Below, piece by piece: positions 50,604-60,316 of a stretch of 64,000 nucleotides of DNA. The notes beneath the pieces are model-generated. The model had not been told where the DNA came from, did not search any database, and saw nothing but the letters and a program-made list of their open reading frames with translations. The translations under genes were made by a program, and so were the position numbers. This DNA comes from Apus apus (Eukaryota; Chordata; Aves; Apodiformes; Apodidae). The DNA lies in the NCBI RefSeq assembly GCF_020740795.1, contig NC_067305.1:186001-250000 (forward strand). The letters run 5' to 3'. Within the stretch, counting starts at the first letter, position 1; each line of letters starts with the position of its first letter.

Positions 50604-51765
50604 TGTGGGAAACTGTTCTTCTTCCTCCCCACATAAGTCTAAACAAAATGCCTTTTAAGTCAGCAAAGGACTTCTGCTGATTATACCCAGCTACTGGACC
50701 AAAACCAGGCCTGCTGGTCAAGGACAAATGAAAGAAAAACACCAGGTGTGATACAAGGCAGGAAGGATGGGCAACAAGTTACGAAATGCCCCTAATAGTT
50801 TCCACCCTAACTTGGGGCTCATGAATGCTAATTGGCTCTGGACATTAGTATGTTCACACATTGCAGCGGTGACACTGACTGGACAGGGGGTCACTGGGAT
50901 ATAAAAGGTAACAGGTTTTGCAGGTGAGAGGGGCCTGCTCAGACACTTCTTGCATGGGACAAACGCCCCTGTTGCTCGTCAGACCTGCCCTGCTGCGGAG
51001 CCTGGTGCCAGGACGCTGCCAGGCCTGCTGACCTGCCTGCCTGCCCCAGGAATCAAGGCTGAGTCCTGGCGGTGAGCGTGCTGGGGTCCTTATCCCTGGA
51101 ACACCTGGTTCTTCCCTGTTTTGCTGCCGGTTGCCGGGGAAAACAAGTTGCTGCTGCTGAGGGGGAACACCCACCGCTGCTGAGCCATGAGGGGGTCACA
51201 GCCCTCCTCAAAACCACGGACTTTGGGACCCTGCCGAGGGGGCGTCACCACTGCAGCTGCCTGCCAAGGAGAGGAGCCGCCGCTGCCTGCTGAGAGGGGC
51301 CACCCACTGCCGCCACCGCCCCTGCCGCTGGGGAAGAAGCCGCCGGGGGCTGCACTGGGGGCTGCACGCCCCACACAGAAGCCAGTCGCCGGAGGGGAAC
51401 CGCCGGTGCCGCTTTCGCCAAGGGGAACTGCATATCGAAGTGGGAGGGTAACGAAATCGTACAACCCCCTTTTTGCCCTGCCACAATTCTGCTCCCTATA
51501 CCTGCACACACATTGCGACCTCATCTAAGGAGGACTGTTGTTGGGCTTGCCCTACTCCCTTTCTCTCCTTTGATCCACAACCCTCTCTCGGAGAGATCAT
51601 CTTAAGGGCACAGTACTTTTGCATTACTTCCCTGATATATCCTTGGTAGCCATTTGCCAGTTTTACATTTTTCCTAAACCTCCTCCGTTAGTGTAACCGT
51701 TCTTTAATAAACCAGTTAATTCGTAAAGTAAATATTGGTCTCAGTAACAAATTGTGGCCATGGTG
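50604..51765 (+). mobile_element. Diverged ERV-L LTR, 3' end lost
   Basis: It begins TGTGGGAAACTGTTCTTC, as in the other two copies, and shares the landmarks AAGTCTAAACAAAATG, CAGTGACACTGACTGG (as GCGGTGACACTGACTGGA), a TATAAAAGG box near 50900 and AATAAACCAGTTAATTCG near 51705. Similarity fades after about 51765, and the terminal CCGGTACCGGCTTGCAACA is not present. It is an older subfamily member. Open frames over it are not genes. Confidence 0.8.
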
Positions 51766-51821
51766 AGGGCCTGAGTTGTGGGACATGCAGAAAGATTTCA
51801 GCTGTCATCCAGGTGAGCACA

Positions 51822-51990
51822 TTGTCTCAGTCATGTCTTTACGGGACACTGTCTCCAAAGAAGAGAGCTGTTGTGGGTCCCTCGTGACAAGGTTGAAGGC
51901 AACTGACTTGAATGTTTGCTTGGGAAGTGCCCCAAGAGCAGGCCGTCACCTGGAAGGTTTTAATTTCTCCTCCTTGTTCCCCCTTTGCTC
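51822..51990 (+). repeat. Inverted repeat, left arm
   Basis: About 165 bp (CTCAGTCATGTCTTTACGGG to AATTTCTCCTCCTTGT) whose reverse complement is at 52930-53098 with a few mismatches. The arms are separated by about 940 bp. Confidence 0.88.
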
Positions 51991-52929
51991 CCCCTCTCCC
52001 AGTACCCTCCAGCTCCCAGTGCCCCTGAGCACCTGCAGAGGGAGGGGGGTAGGACAGGACTCAGCAGGGGGTCTCTGTCCTGCTGCTCTGCTTTTGGCCA
52101 GGAGAAAGTTCACAGAAGATTGGACCAGAGTGTATTAGAGGGCACTGGGACATCTGTATGAGAGCTGCTGGTCATGACACTGACTGATCTGCTCTTGACA
52201 GGAATTTCTCTGCTCGGGGCCACTCTCCCTGTTCTGTAGGACATGACAGAGGCTGGTTTTGGCCTTTGCCCTTTGCAGCGCTCTGCAGCGGTCGTGGTTT
52301 GTCTGGGAGATGCCTTGGAAAAGCATCTGGAGCTTGATCTGGGGTTTGAGCTCTGCACTGGTGCCCTTGTCCTCTTTGGGAAGCATCTCCTGGAGACAAT
52401 TCACAATCACGCTTTCTCCCTTTCCTCCTCCAAGAAGATTTTGGTGGAGGAAACACAGAATGGCACCGTCCCTGCTTCTACTGGGTGGTAGGTGTCTTCT
52501 CCCTTGTTCCAAGAACTCTTCCCTACATTGAACATCCACCTCTTTAGGAATCTCAGCCAGCAACGTGCCCAGAGGCAGGGGGGATATGGGTGGTGAGGCA
52601 TGTGAGAGAACATGGGCAGATCCCTGGGAGCCCTTGCCAAGACGTTAGGAAGTGGGCAGCAGTGCTGAGCCTCTGGTGGCAGCTCCTGACAAGGGGGAAG
52701 GAAATGTGGCTCTTCAAGGAAGCTCTTGCAAATTCCCAAACACATGGAGCAACAATGAAGGAAGCATCCAGCCTGTGAGGGAATAAGCTGTGGAGGGGGT
52801 GATTTATAGAAGCCTGGAGAGCAACCAGGCATCCAAGGGCCCAGGTGAAATCCAGCACACATAGTAAATTGGGTGACAGCTTGGACAGAGGGCCCCGAGG
52901 TTGTGTGTCAAGAGCCTGGAGATGATGAG
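51991..52929. other. Loop between the inverted arms
   Basis: Normal-complexity DNA. Overlapping open frames occur on both strands (minus strand up to 150 codons), without recognised motifs. No repeat family was identified. Confidence 0.5.
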
Positions 52930-53098
52930 ATGGGGAGAGTGGGGACAAGGAGGAGAAATTAAAACCTTCCAGGTGACGGCCTGCTCTTGGAGCACTTCCC
53001 AAGCAAACATTCAAGTCAGTTGCCTTCAACCTTGTCACGAGGGACCCACAACAGCTCTCTTCTTTAGAGGCAGTGTCCCGTAAAGACATGACCGAGAT
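52930..53098 (-). repeat. Inverted repeat, right arm
   Basis: Reverse complement of 51822-51990 (GGGGACAAGGAGGAGAAATT to GTCCCGTAAAGACATGACC). Confidence 0.88.
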
Positions 53099-54294
53099 TG
53101 GAACCCTTGCAGATGGCAGGAAATGTCAAGGAACGCTCTGAGCCATCAGCAGTTCTCGTGAACCACTTATCAGTGCCTTTGGATTGATCTTTTTTCCTGG
53201 TGCTAAAACCAGGCAGGTGTTCCTTCCAGCCACAAGTTCAGTCTGTATCCCCACAGGAAAAAAACCAACAGAGACCCCTTGGGTTCCACTGAAACTCAGG
53301 CAAACCTCCCACAGACTCGAAACCTAACCCAGATTGGTGCCAGCCACCTTTGATGCCCAGCTGGTGTCCCTTAAAAACAAATCCTCCTCATAAGCTCCTA
53401 GACAGAGCACTAACACAGAGCAGGATTTTACTGCCAGACACAGGAGGGCATGTTGACCGGAAGAGACAAGTCCAGACGCACTGCATCCCCTAACGGAGAC
53501 TTTCCTGGCCCTGTCTCCTCCCAGTGCCACTTCCCACCACCAGCAGAAGTACTGGTCTACTGGTTGTGCAGCAATCCATCAGTCTCTGTCCTGTTCTGTC
53601 TCTCTTCTGAGAAGTGAGTGCATCTACAGGCAGGCAAAACAGGGATGGCTGAGCCTGGTGGTGCCAAATGTGCCCATCTTCATGCTGAGGGTGTCCTTGC
53701 TCCCAGAGGTACCAGCTGTTCCCTCTGCTGGTTGGGGCACTGGCATCCTGGCTGGGAGGAGTAACAGCAGCTGGCAGGAATGTCCCTGCTGGAAAGAAGG
53801 GCTGGATGGATGTGGAGAGCTGGGAAAGGTCTTGCTTGGCTTGTGCCAGCCAGGCCAGGCCTCCAGGCTGCTCTGGCCCCCGGTGACCAGCTCTGCAGGG
53901 TGGCACCCAGGCAGTAGCAGGGGGAGGGCCAGCACAGGGCACATTCCCTTCTGCTCTCTGCTCTGGGGAGACCATGGCTGGGGACAGCACTGGTTTGGGC
54001 TTGTAGTGCCAGGGACATGTGGCCAGAGCTGGGCACTGACACCACCCCAGCAATTTGCCCAAGCCCAGTCCTCACCTCTGGGAACCAAACATTCCCCAGT
54101 GCTCCCGAGTGCCTCCACTCACTGCAGATAGCAGCCAACAACTGTCCCTGTCGCCAGTACCCCCAGTTATTCTCTAACTTCCCGGTGTTCCCTAATCCCA
54201 GGATCCCTGGTGCCCCAAGAAAAGGAGTCAGCCCAGCCCCTTTTTTCCCCAAGGGGCTAGAGAGCCATCAGGGAGAATTCTGCTGAGGGACCAC
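53099..54294. other. Unassigned unique DNA
   Basis: GC-moderate DNA upstream of the small secreted-peptide gene. Long overlapping frames on both strands at 53490-54130 shadow one another and show no domain motifs, so none is called. Confidence 0.45.
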
Positions 54295-54500
54295 TGGTTT
54301 GAAGGTGGAGTGATCTCTGAGGGAGCCCAGGAGGGACAGATAGGTCTGGGGGGTGAGGGGCACTCGTAGATGGCAGTGTTGGGGGTGAAAGACACTGGGA
54401 GATGGCAGTGCGGGGGGTGAGGGGCACTGGGAGATGGCAGTGCTGGGGGTGAGAGACACAAGGAGATGGCAGTGCTGGGGGTGAGGGGCACGGGGAGGTT
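54295..54500. repeat. 35-bp minisatellite
   Basis: Four to five copies of a unit close to GGTGAGGGGCACTGGGAGAT followed by GGCAGTGCTGGG. It lies about 370 bp upstream of the four-exon gene. Confidence 0.88.
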
Positions 54501-54799
54501 GGGGAATGGGCCATTTGGGGCTGTTGGAGGATGGGCTCGTGTTGCAGCAGGGGGTCATGCCTGCAGGGTCAGGGCTGTCAGGGCCACACTGCCAGCCCCA
54601 CCTCCCCACCCCCCGGTGCCTGGTCCCTTCCCTGGGCACTGCCCCATGCAGGAAGCTGGACTGATGCCAGGGAAGGGGCTGGATCTGTGCCAGGGGCAGG
54701 GGTGACTCTGTGCCAGGGCTGGGCTTGCTGCCAGGACTGGTGTCTCTGCCCAGCCTGGCTTTGCCCTGGGGGGCTCACGAGCTGGGGAGGGGCACGTCA

Positions 54800-54840
54800 T
54801 GGGAGGAATAAATCTGCTCCTCACCTTGTCCAGCTTCACC
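54800..54840 (+). promoter_or_regulatory. Possible core promoter of the 65-residue peptide gene
   Basis: GGAATAAATCTGC near 54804-54816 is a weak TATA-like box, 55-65 bp before the start codon. It allows a transcript start near 54835. An alternative is that CTTCACAG at 54853-54860 is a splice acceptor and the promoter is further upstream. Confidence 0.3.
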
Positions 54841-54866
54841 CAGCGCTCTCCACTTCACAGAGGAAG

Positions 54867-56410
54867 ATGAAGTTGGCGGTGCTCAGCATGGCCCTGCTCT
54901 TCACCATCCTGCTCTGCACCCCAGCAGATGCTCAGGTGAGTCCCCAGGGCCACGGGGAGGAGTTCCTGGCTGGGGAGGGCTCTGGGCTGCCAGAGGTGGG
55001 ATCTCCTGCAGAATTAAATCCTCGTGGAGAGCACAAAACCCCTGCACTTGGCCTCTCCCTTTCCCAAGCAAGGGGCTCCTGCAGGCTCCCCTGCCCTTCC
55101 AGCCCCTGGCAATGCAGCTTTCTCCCTCCCATGATTCCAGCTGTTCCCTCCACTTTCCGCAATTCAGCTGCTGGTGCCCAGAGCTGGCTCCATGGGGAGT
55201 GCTCAAACCTGCTCCCTCCATGGGAACCCAGCCTTCTGTGAGGCTCCTACTGGTTTCTTCTCTTGCTGCCACCACACCCTTCTCCCTTTTGAGCTTCCCT
55301 ATTCCACCCTTTTGGTCCCCTCAGACATCTCCTCCCCGGGATCTCCCCTGTGTCCTGTCTTGTGTCCCCACATGCCCTCCCTCTGGTCACTCCCAGGGCC
55401 TTTCTTTCCTCTTTCCTTCAGTCCTTTCCCTCGCATCCTGCCCACAGCAATAGTGTCTCCAAATCCACTTCCCTTGAACCCCCACTCCCAAGCACCATCC
55501 CAAGCCCTTCGCTTAGGTCCTCTGGGCTCCTCTTCTTTCCGCCCCCACCAACAATCCCACTTGAAGTCCCTGGATCCCCTCCAATGGAATTCCGTGAGCT
55601 TTCATTGGCTTCTCACCCAGTCCTGTCCCTCCAGCACCCCCAGCCCAGTCCCTTCACCACTGCTAATTCACCCCATGCCCTGTCTCTAGGTCCACCCACA
55701 CCTGTGCCCCACCCACAGCCCCACCAAGTTCCAATCCAGAACCCAACCCTTTGGTTTTCTTTTCCAGCCACTATTTGAAGCCAGTGGAGGATACTGTGTT
55801 GGAGTAAGTAGTGGGGTGGGCTTGGAGGGCTTCTCTTCTGGGGAATGGGAGGGCAAGTTGATCCTGCCAGCCCTTGCTGGGACTGGGGACATTCCAGTGA
55901 CACTGAGGTCTCATGGTCTCTCTGCAGGGGGAAATGGAAATGGGGCGAGTGAAGAGGGCTGAGGTAGGTACCCCAGCTTCTGATGGCCCCAGACCCTCTC
56001 CTCCATGGCCACGACACTCAAGGCCATCCCAGTGTGCCCCAGTACATCCTAGTGCACCCCACTGCTACCCCAGAGAACTCCCCTGTACCCCAGCTTTTTC
56101 CCCGGGAAGGCCCTTACCCAGGGACCCCAGGGTTGCATTCCCATGTAACCCTGTACACCCCAGGATGCCCCAGTACACAGTCCTGCACCCAGGTGGGCCC
56201 CTTCCCATGGATCCCCACGGCTCTCACCGCACAAGCTCATGGACCCCATTTCTCTCCAGAAGGGCTTTCCCCAAGGACCCCATGGGTTTTACCGGGCCTC
56301 CCAATACAGCCCAGTGCAGCCCAGCGTTTCCCTAACCCTCCCTTTCTCCCCAGCCCCCTCTGGTGGATCTTGTGCGCCGCAGACGCATGGCTGCAGCTGC
56401 TGATGCCTAG
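54867..56410 (+). CDS. Four-exon gene for a small furin-processed secreted peptide (65 residues)
   Basis: Coding exons are 54867-54935, 55768-55803, 55928-55963 and 56354-56410. All introns are phase 0 with near-ideal signals: donors CAG/GTGAGT, GGA/GTAAGT and GAG/GTAGGT; acceptors TTCTTTTCCAG, CTCTCTGCAG and CTTTCTCCCCAG. Residues 1-22 are a clear signal peptide (MKLAVLSMALLFTILLCTP...ADA). The propeptide is short, with one Cys (GGYCVGG). GRVKR gives a furin-type RXKR site, after which a C-terminal peptide of 20 residues carries a RRRR run and ends in AAAADA. AATAAA at 56568-56573 fits the transcript end. Several tiny in-phase exons recall small bone-matrix or hormone precursors such as osteocalcin and matrix Gla protein, but no Gla domain or other family signature is present. 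Secreted peptide precursor; function unknown. Confidence 0.78.
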
Positions 56411-56567
56411 GGGAGCAGCACCAGGAGCCCCAGCAAGGATCCTGGAGCCACCCAGAACTGGTGGTGCCACCCTTGTCCTGTCCCCCTCCAGCGGCATGAG
56501 GAGATCATCATCCCTGGATGAACCCAGCCCATTCCTGGGAGCCCTATGCCCTTTCCCTCTCCTGATC

Positions 56568-56573
56568 AATAAA
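56568..56573 (+). terminator. Polyadenylation signal of the peptide gene
   Basis: AATAAA 158 bases after the stop codon, followed by a G/T-rich stretch (GTGGGGGTTGTGTGTCTGTG) that suits a downstream element. Confidence 0.75.
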
Positions 56574-56599
56574 GCCCTTCAGCAAAGCTGGGCTCTGTG

Positions 56600-57094
56600 G
56601 GGGTTGTGTGTCTGTGTCCATGTCCCCTCCCCTCTGCCAGCCCCAGGACCCTGGCTCCTCTCTGGCTGCACCCCCAGGATGAGCAGAGTGGTGGAGTAAG
56701 CCCGGGCACCCAGGGGGGTCTCTGTAAAGGAGATGCCCTTCCCAGCCAGGCTGTGCCTCCAGAGAAGGCAGATGAGGGCAGCCTGGAGTGTCCCCCCACT
56801 GGGCTGGGAGAGGCAAAGGGCAGATGGCGGCAGCCCTTGGGCCTGCCTGGGATTAGGGGCACAGTGGGACACAGGTTCTTAGCTAGGCTCTGGTGAGCAC
56901 CATCCCCCACACAGCAGATGGGGGCTTGGGGATTCACAGAGTCAAGCGGGTGGGACAGGGGGCTGGAGACATGGAGACTGACACAGGTCTGGCATGAGAA
57001 GCTCAGCCCCTCGCTCTCTGGAGACAAGTCTTGCGGAGGGTGAAGAACAAGAATGTCTTTAGGGATGGTGGTGTGTACAGACAGAGTCAGTAGA
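56600..57094. other. Unassigned DNA downstream of the peptide gene
   Basis: No repeat or gene recognised; short frames only. Confidence 0.4.
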
Positions 57095-57400
57095 CGATTA
57101 TCATGGAATGGTGTGGGTTGGAAGGGGCCTTAAAGATCATCTAGTTCCAGCCCTCCTGCCATGGGCACCTCCTATTAGACCAGGTAGCTCCAAGCTCCAT
57201 CCAACCCGGCATTGAACACTTCCAGGGATGGGGATTCCACTGTTTCCTTGAACAGTGTGTTCCAGTGTCTCACCACCTTCACGGTGAAGAATTTCCTCCT
57301 AATGTCTAATCTAACTCTCCCCTCTTCCAGTTTTAATCTTTACCCCTTGTCCTATCACTGCAAACCCTTGCCAAAAGTCCCTCCTTGGCTTTCCTGCGGT
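57095..57400 (-). mobile_element. CR1 3' fragment
   Basis: The plus strand reads GGTTGGAAGGGGCCTTAAAG, ATCATCTAGTTCCAGCC and then GAACACTTCCAGGGATGGGG and CTTGTCCTATCACTGC, the complement of the last ~300 bp of CR1. It is a subfamily different from the full-length copy. Confidence 0.85.
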
Positions 57401-57479
57401 CCCTCTTCATGCCAAGGACAGACAAGCTGCCCAGATCCAGAGGGGCCCTGCCTCCAGCCAGGCGGAGGAAAGGGACAAC

Positions 57480-57894
57480 TGAATCTACTGGACTGTGTGG
57501 GTTGGATGGCCTGGCATGCTGATCCCACAAAAATACAAGGCTCTGGTGGACAGCAGTGCACAATGCACCATAAAGCCGTCCTCAGCTCCTGTCTGCTCTG
57601 CTGCTCTCTCCGGCAGCTCCGGGACATTTTGAGGCTGCTCAGGAGATGCCGGGGAATTTGCTGAGGGCGGGGGGAGACAACAGAGTTTGCACATTCCTGA
57701 ACATACTTGTATATGTTTGCACATGTTTTTTGTAATCATTAATATTTAATTAAAGCTGTCTAGTTTTGTTTTCAATCGAGAAAGTCTCTCTCTCTCCTTA
57801 TTCTCTCTCTCCTTCCCTACCTGGATGGGAGGGGGAGGGGATTGAGAGCATTGTTGTCCCTGGTTCAGTTGCTGATCCTGACTCAACCCATGAC
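57480..57894 (+). mobile_element. Probable ERV-L-type LTR
   Basis: AATATTTAATTAAAGCTGTC (polyadenylation signal region) followed by a CTCTCTCTCC run, GGATGGGAGGGGGAGGGGAT and an end CAACCCATGACA. This order is typical of bird ERV-L LTR 3' ends. The left end is not certain and target duplications were not found. Confidence 0.5.
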
Positions 57895-57959
57895 AGCCAG
57901 CTGCCCCCCAGCACCCCCATTCTTGGTGTGGATCGTTGCAGCAGGGAACTGAGGGGGTA

Positions 57960-59560
57960 CTGGTGAGCACTGGCTGTAGCAGTGGTGGAGGGAATTAGAC
58001 AGTTGTCTACCCTGCTTGGCTTTTCACAGGACCCTTCTGTTGTGGGGCTGCTGAGGGTCTAAGAACAAAAGGTCCCCATGGCCGCTGCAGCTGGGCACCC
58101 GGGACAATACTGCAGTGGAAGAGATTCCCCGGATCCCACCCAGGAGCTCCATCTAGGCCTCCCCCACCTCCCCAGGTTCCCTTACAGAACCGATATGGGG
58201 CTCTGGAGATAGAGAACCAGGGAAATAAGGATGTGGACAAAGTCCCATCCAGGGAGTTGCCAAAGCAGGCAGCTCCACGCATTAAGACTGCTTCTGCTCA
58301 GAGCAAGAGGAGGGTGATTGTTATAGGAGATTCCCTTCTGCGGGGAACTGAGGGCCCCATATGCTGACCAGATCTTTCTCACAGGGAGATCTGCTGCCTC
58401 CCTGGGGCCTGGGTTAGGGATATAAGCAGGAGGCTTCCTGGTCTAAGTACGGCCCTCAGACTACTACCCTCTTTTGATTTTTCAGGTAGGCAGTGGTGAG
58501 GTAGAGAGAAGTCTGAGGGCAATGAAGAAAGATTTCAGGGCCTTGGGGCAACTGATCAAGGGATCGCGAGCACAAGTTGTGTTCTCCTTTCTCCCTCCAG
58601 TTCCAGGGAATGATGAATGGCTAAACAAGAACACCTAACAGATCAATGCCTGGCTCCAAACCTGGTGCTACCAGCAGGACTTTGGGTTTTTTGACCACGC
58701 TTTGCTTTACAAGACACCAGGTCTGCTCGCAATGAATGGGAAAACCCTGTCTCACAGGGGGAAAGGGTTTTTAGGGCAAGAGTTAGCAGGGCTTATGGAC
58801 AGGGCTTTAAACTATACTAAAAGAGGGGGAGAGCAATAAAACTATAAAACCAGGCCCACCAGAGATGAGCCTTGGGGTGAAGGGCCAAGGATGGGGGTGA
58901 AATCGATAGCCCAGCTCAAGTGCATCTACACTAATGCACATAGCGTGGGCAACAGACAGGATGAGCTGGAAGCCATTGTGCAGCAGGACAGCTATGACGT
59001 AGTTGTCATCACAGAACCGTGGTGGGATGACTGTCATGAGCAGAATGCTGCAATGAATGGCTATAAGCTCTTCAGAAGGGATAGGCAGGGAAGGAGAGGC
59101 GGTGGCATGGCTCTGTACGTTAAGGGAGTGTTTTGGTTGTATAGAGCTTGATTACAGTGATGATAAAGTTGAGTGTTTACAGGTAAGGATGAAGGGGAAG
59201 GCAAATAATGGAGAGAGTGTGCTGGGAGTCTGTTATAGACCACCCAGCCAGGATGAGGAGGCAGATGAAGTATTCTATAAGCAACTAGCTCAAGTCTCCC
59301 AGTCGCCAGCCCTTGTTCTGGCTGAGGAATTCAACCTACCAGACATCTGCTGCAAATACAACACAGCAGAGAGCAGGCATGCCAGGAGGTTCCTTGAGAG
59401 TGTGGAAGATAACTTCCTGAGAGAGCTGGTAAGTGCACCTACTAGGGGAGGTGCCTCGCTGGACCTCCTGTTCACAGAGAAGGACAGTGGGAGATGTTCT
59501 AGTTGGAGATTGTCTCATTTGGAATTCAAAACCCAGAGAAAAGACAAAGGCAACACTCCT
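57960..59560 (+). pseudogene. CR1 5' part: ORF1 and endonuclease, broken
   Basis: An old plus-strand CR1 lacking its 3' half. ORF1 remains are RVIVIGDSLLRGTEGPI near 58310-58360 (GDSL block), then a stop, and FGFFDHALLYKTPGLL near 58680-58730. The endonuclease follows: LKCIYTNAHSVGNRQDELEA and VITEPWWDDCHEQN at 58915-59050. A frameshift lies near 59140. Then come VLGVCYRPPSQDEEADEVF and VLAEEFNLPDICC, where GDFN reads EEFN. It ends near 59560 with no reverse transcriptase. Confidence 0.85.
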
Positions 59561-60316
59561 GTCGGAATAAAAGTTTATGCTAAGCAGTAGTATAAAAGAA
59601 CATCCTCGAGGTGGAACAAGTCCCCATGAACAAAGCCAGAGTTAAACCCATCTTGTCACTGCCGGAGATCCGGCTCCAGAACCTCGTACAATTAACATAT
59701 TAAAATATTTAAATACAAATACAGACTGTATACACCCTTACCCTTCAAATACTGTCTAAAATAAATAGGAATAAACATGCAACAGTACCTAACAGAACTA
59801 CTAAGGTACAGCTATTAAAAACTTAGCATCCACTAGGAGGATAAATACAATCATATTTTAAACGGTAAAAACCTACTCTGAAGATGTGCTTAAAAGTATT
59901 TAAAAGCACTAAACCAACAAGTAACTGAGCGGGTAGAAAGTGCCATTGAAAAGGTGAAAGAAAGGGCATGGCCAATACCCTACAAAATGAAGATGAAGGC
60001 AAACAAACAGAGGTGGGTGTTTCTTTGAAAAACAACAAACAACACAGGTGAGATGGTCCAGCTGGCAGCTGCTGCACATCTGCCCATCCACGGTCACTCT
60101 CTTCTCACTCTCCTCTTCCTTCCTCCCGAAAGCAGCCCCGCTCGCAGGCTACATCCAACTGCAGATGGAAATCAAGGAGAAAAGGGAATGCTGAGAAAAC
60201 ATCGGTCCTTGTGTGTGTTTCACCTGGCAGCGGACGCAGCAACTGCGTTGCCACCAGCTACTCTCCAGTGCAGCCTGCAAGGCAGACTACAACTGGAGAA
60301 GTGGAGGCCTGCTGTC
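59561..60316. other. Unassigned DNA, 3' side of the minus-strand gene
   Basis: AT-rich to about 60030, then mixed. It could hold the 3' untranslated region of the gene below, but no minus-strand AATAAA was noticed. No repeat is recognised. Confidence 0.4.

Noticed and set aside
53490-54131. Overlapping frames of 150-190 codons on both strands
   Set aside because: They cover one another, show no conserved domain or splice structure, and composition alone explains them.
54867-56410. Osteocalcin or matrix Gla protein
   Set aside because: The small-exon layout is similar, but there is no Glu-rich Gla domain, no paired Cys and no similarity after the signal peptide.
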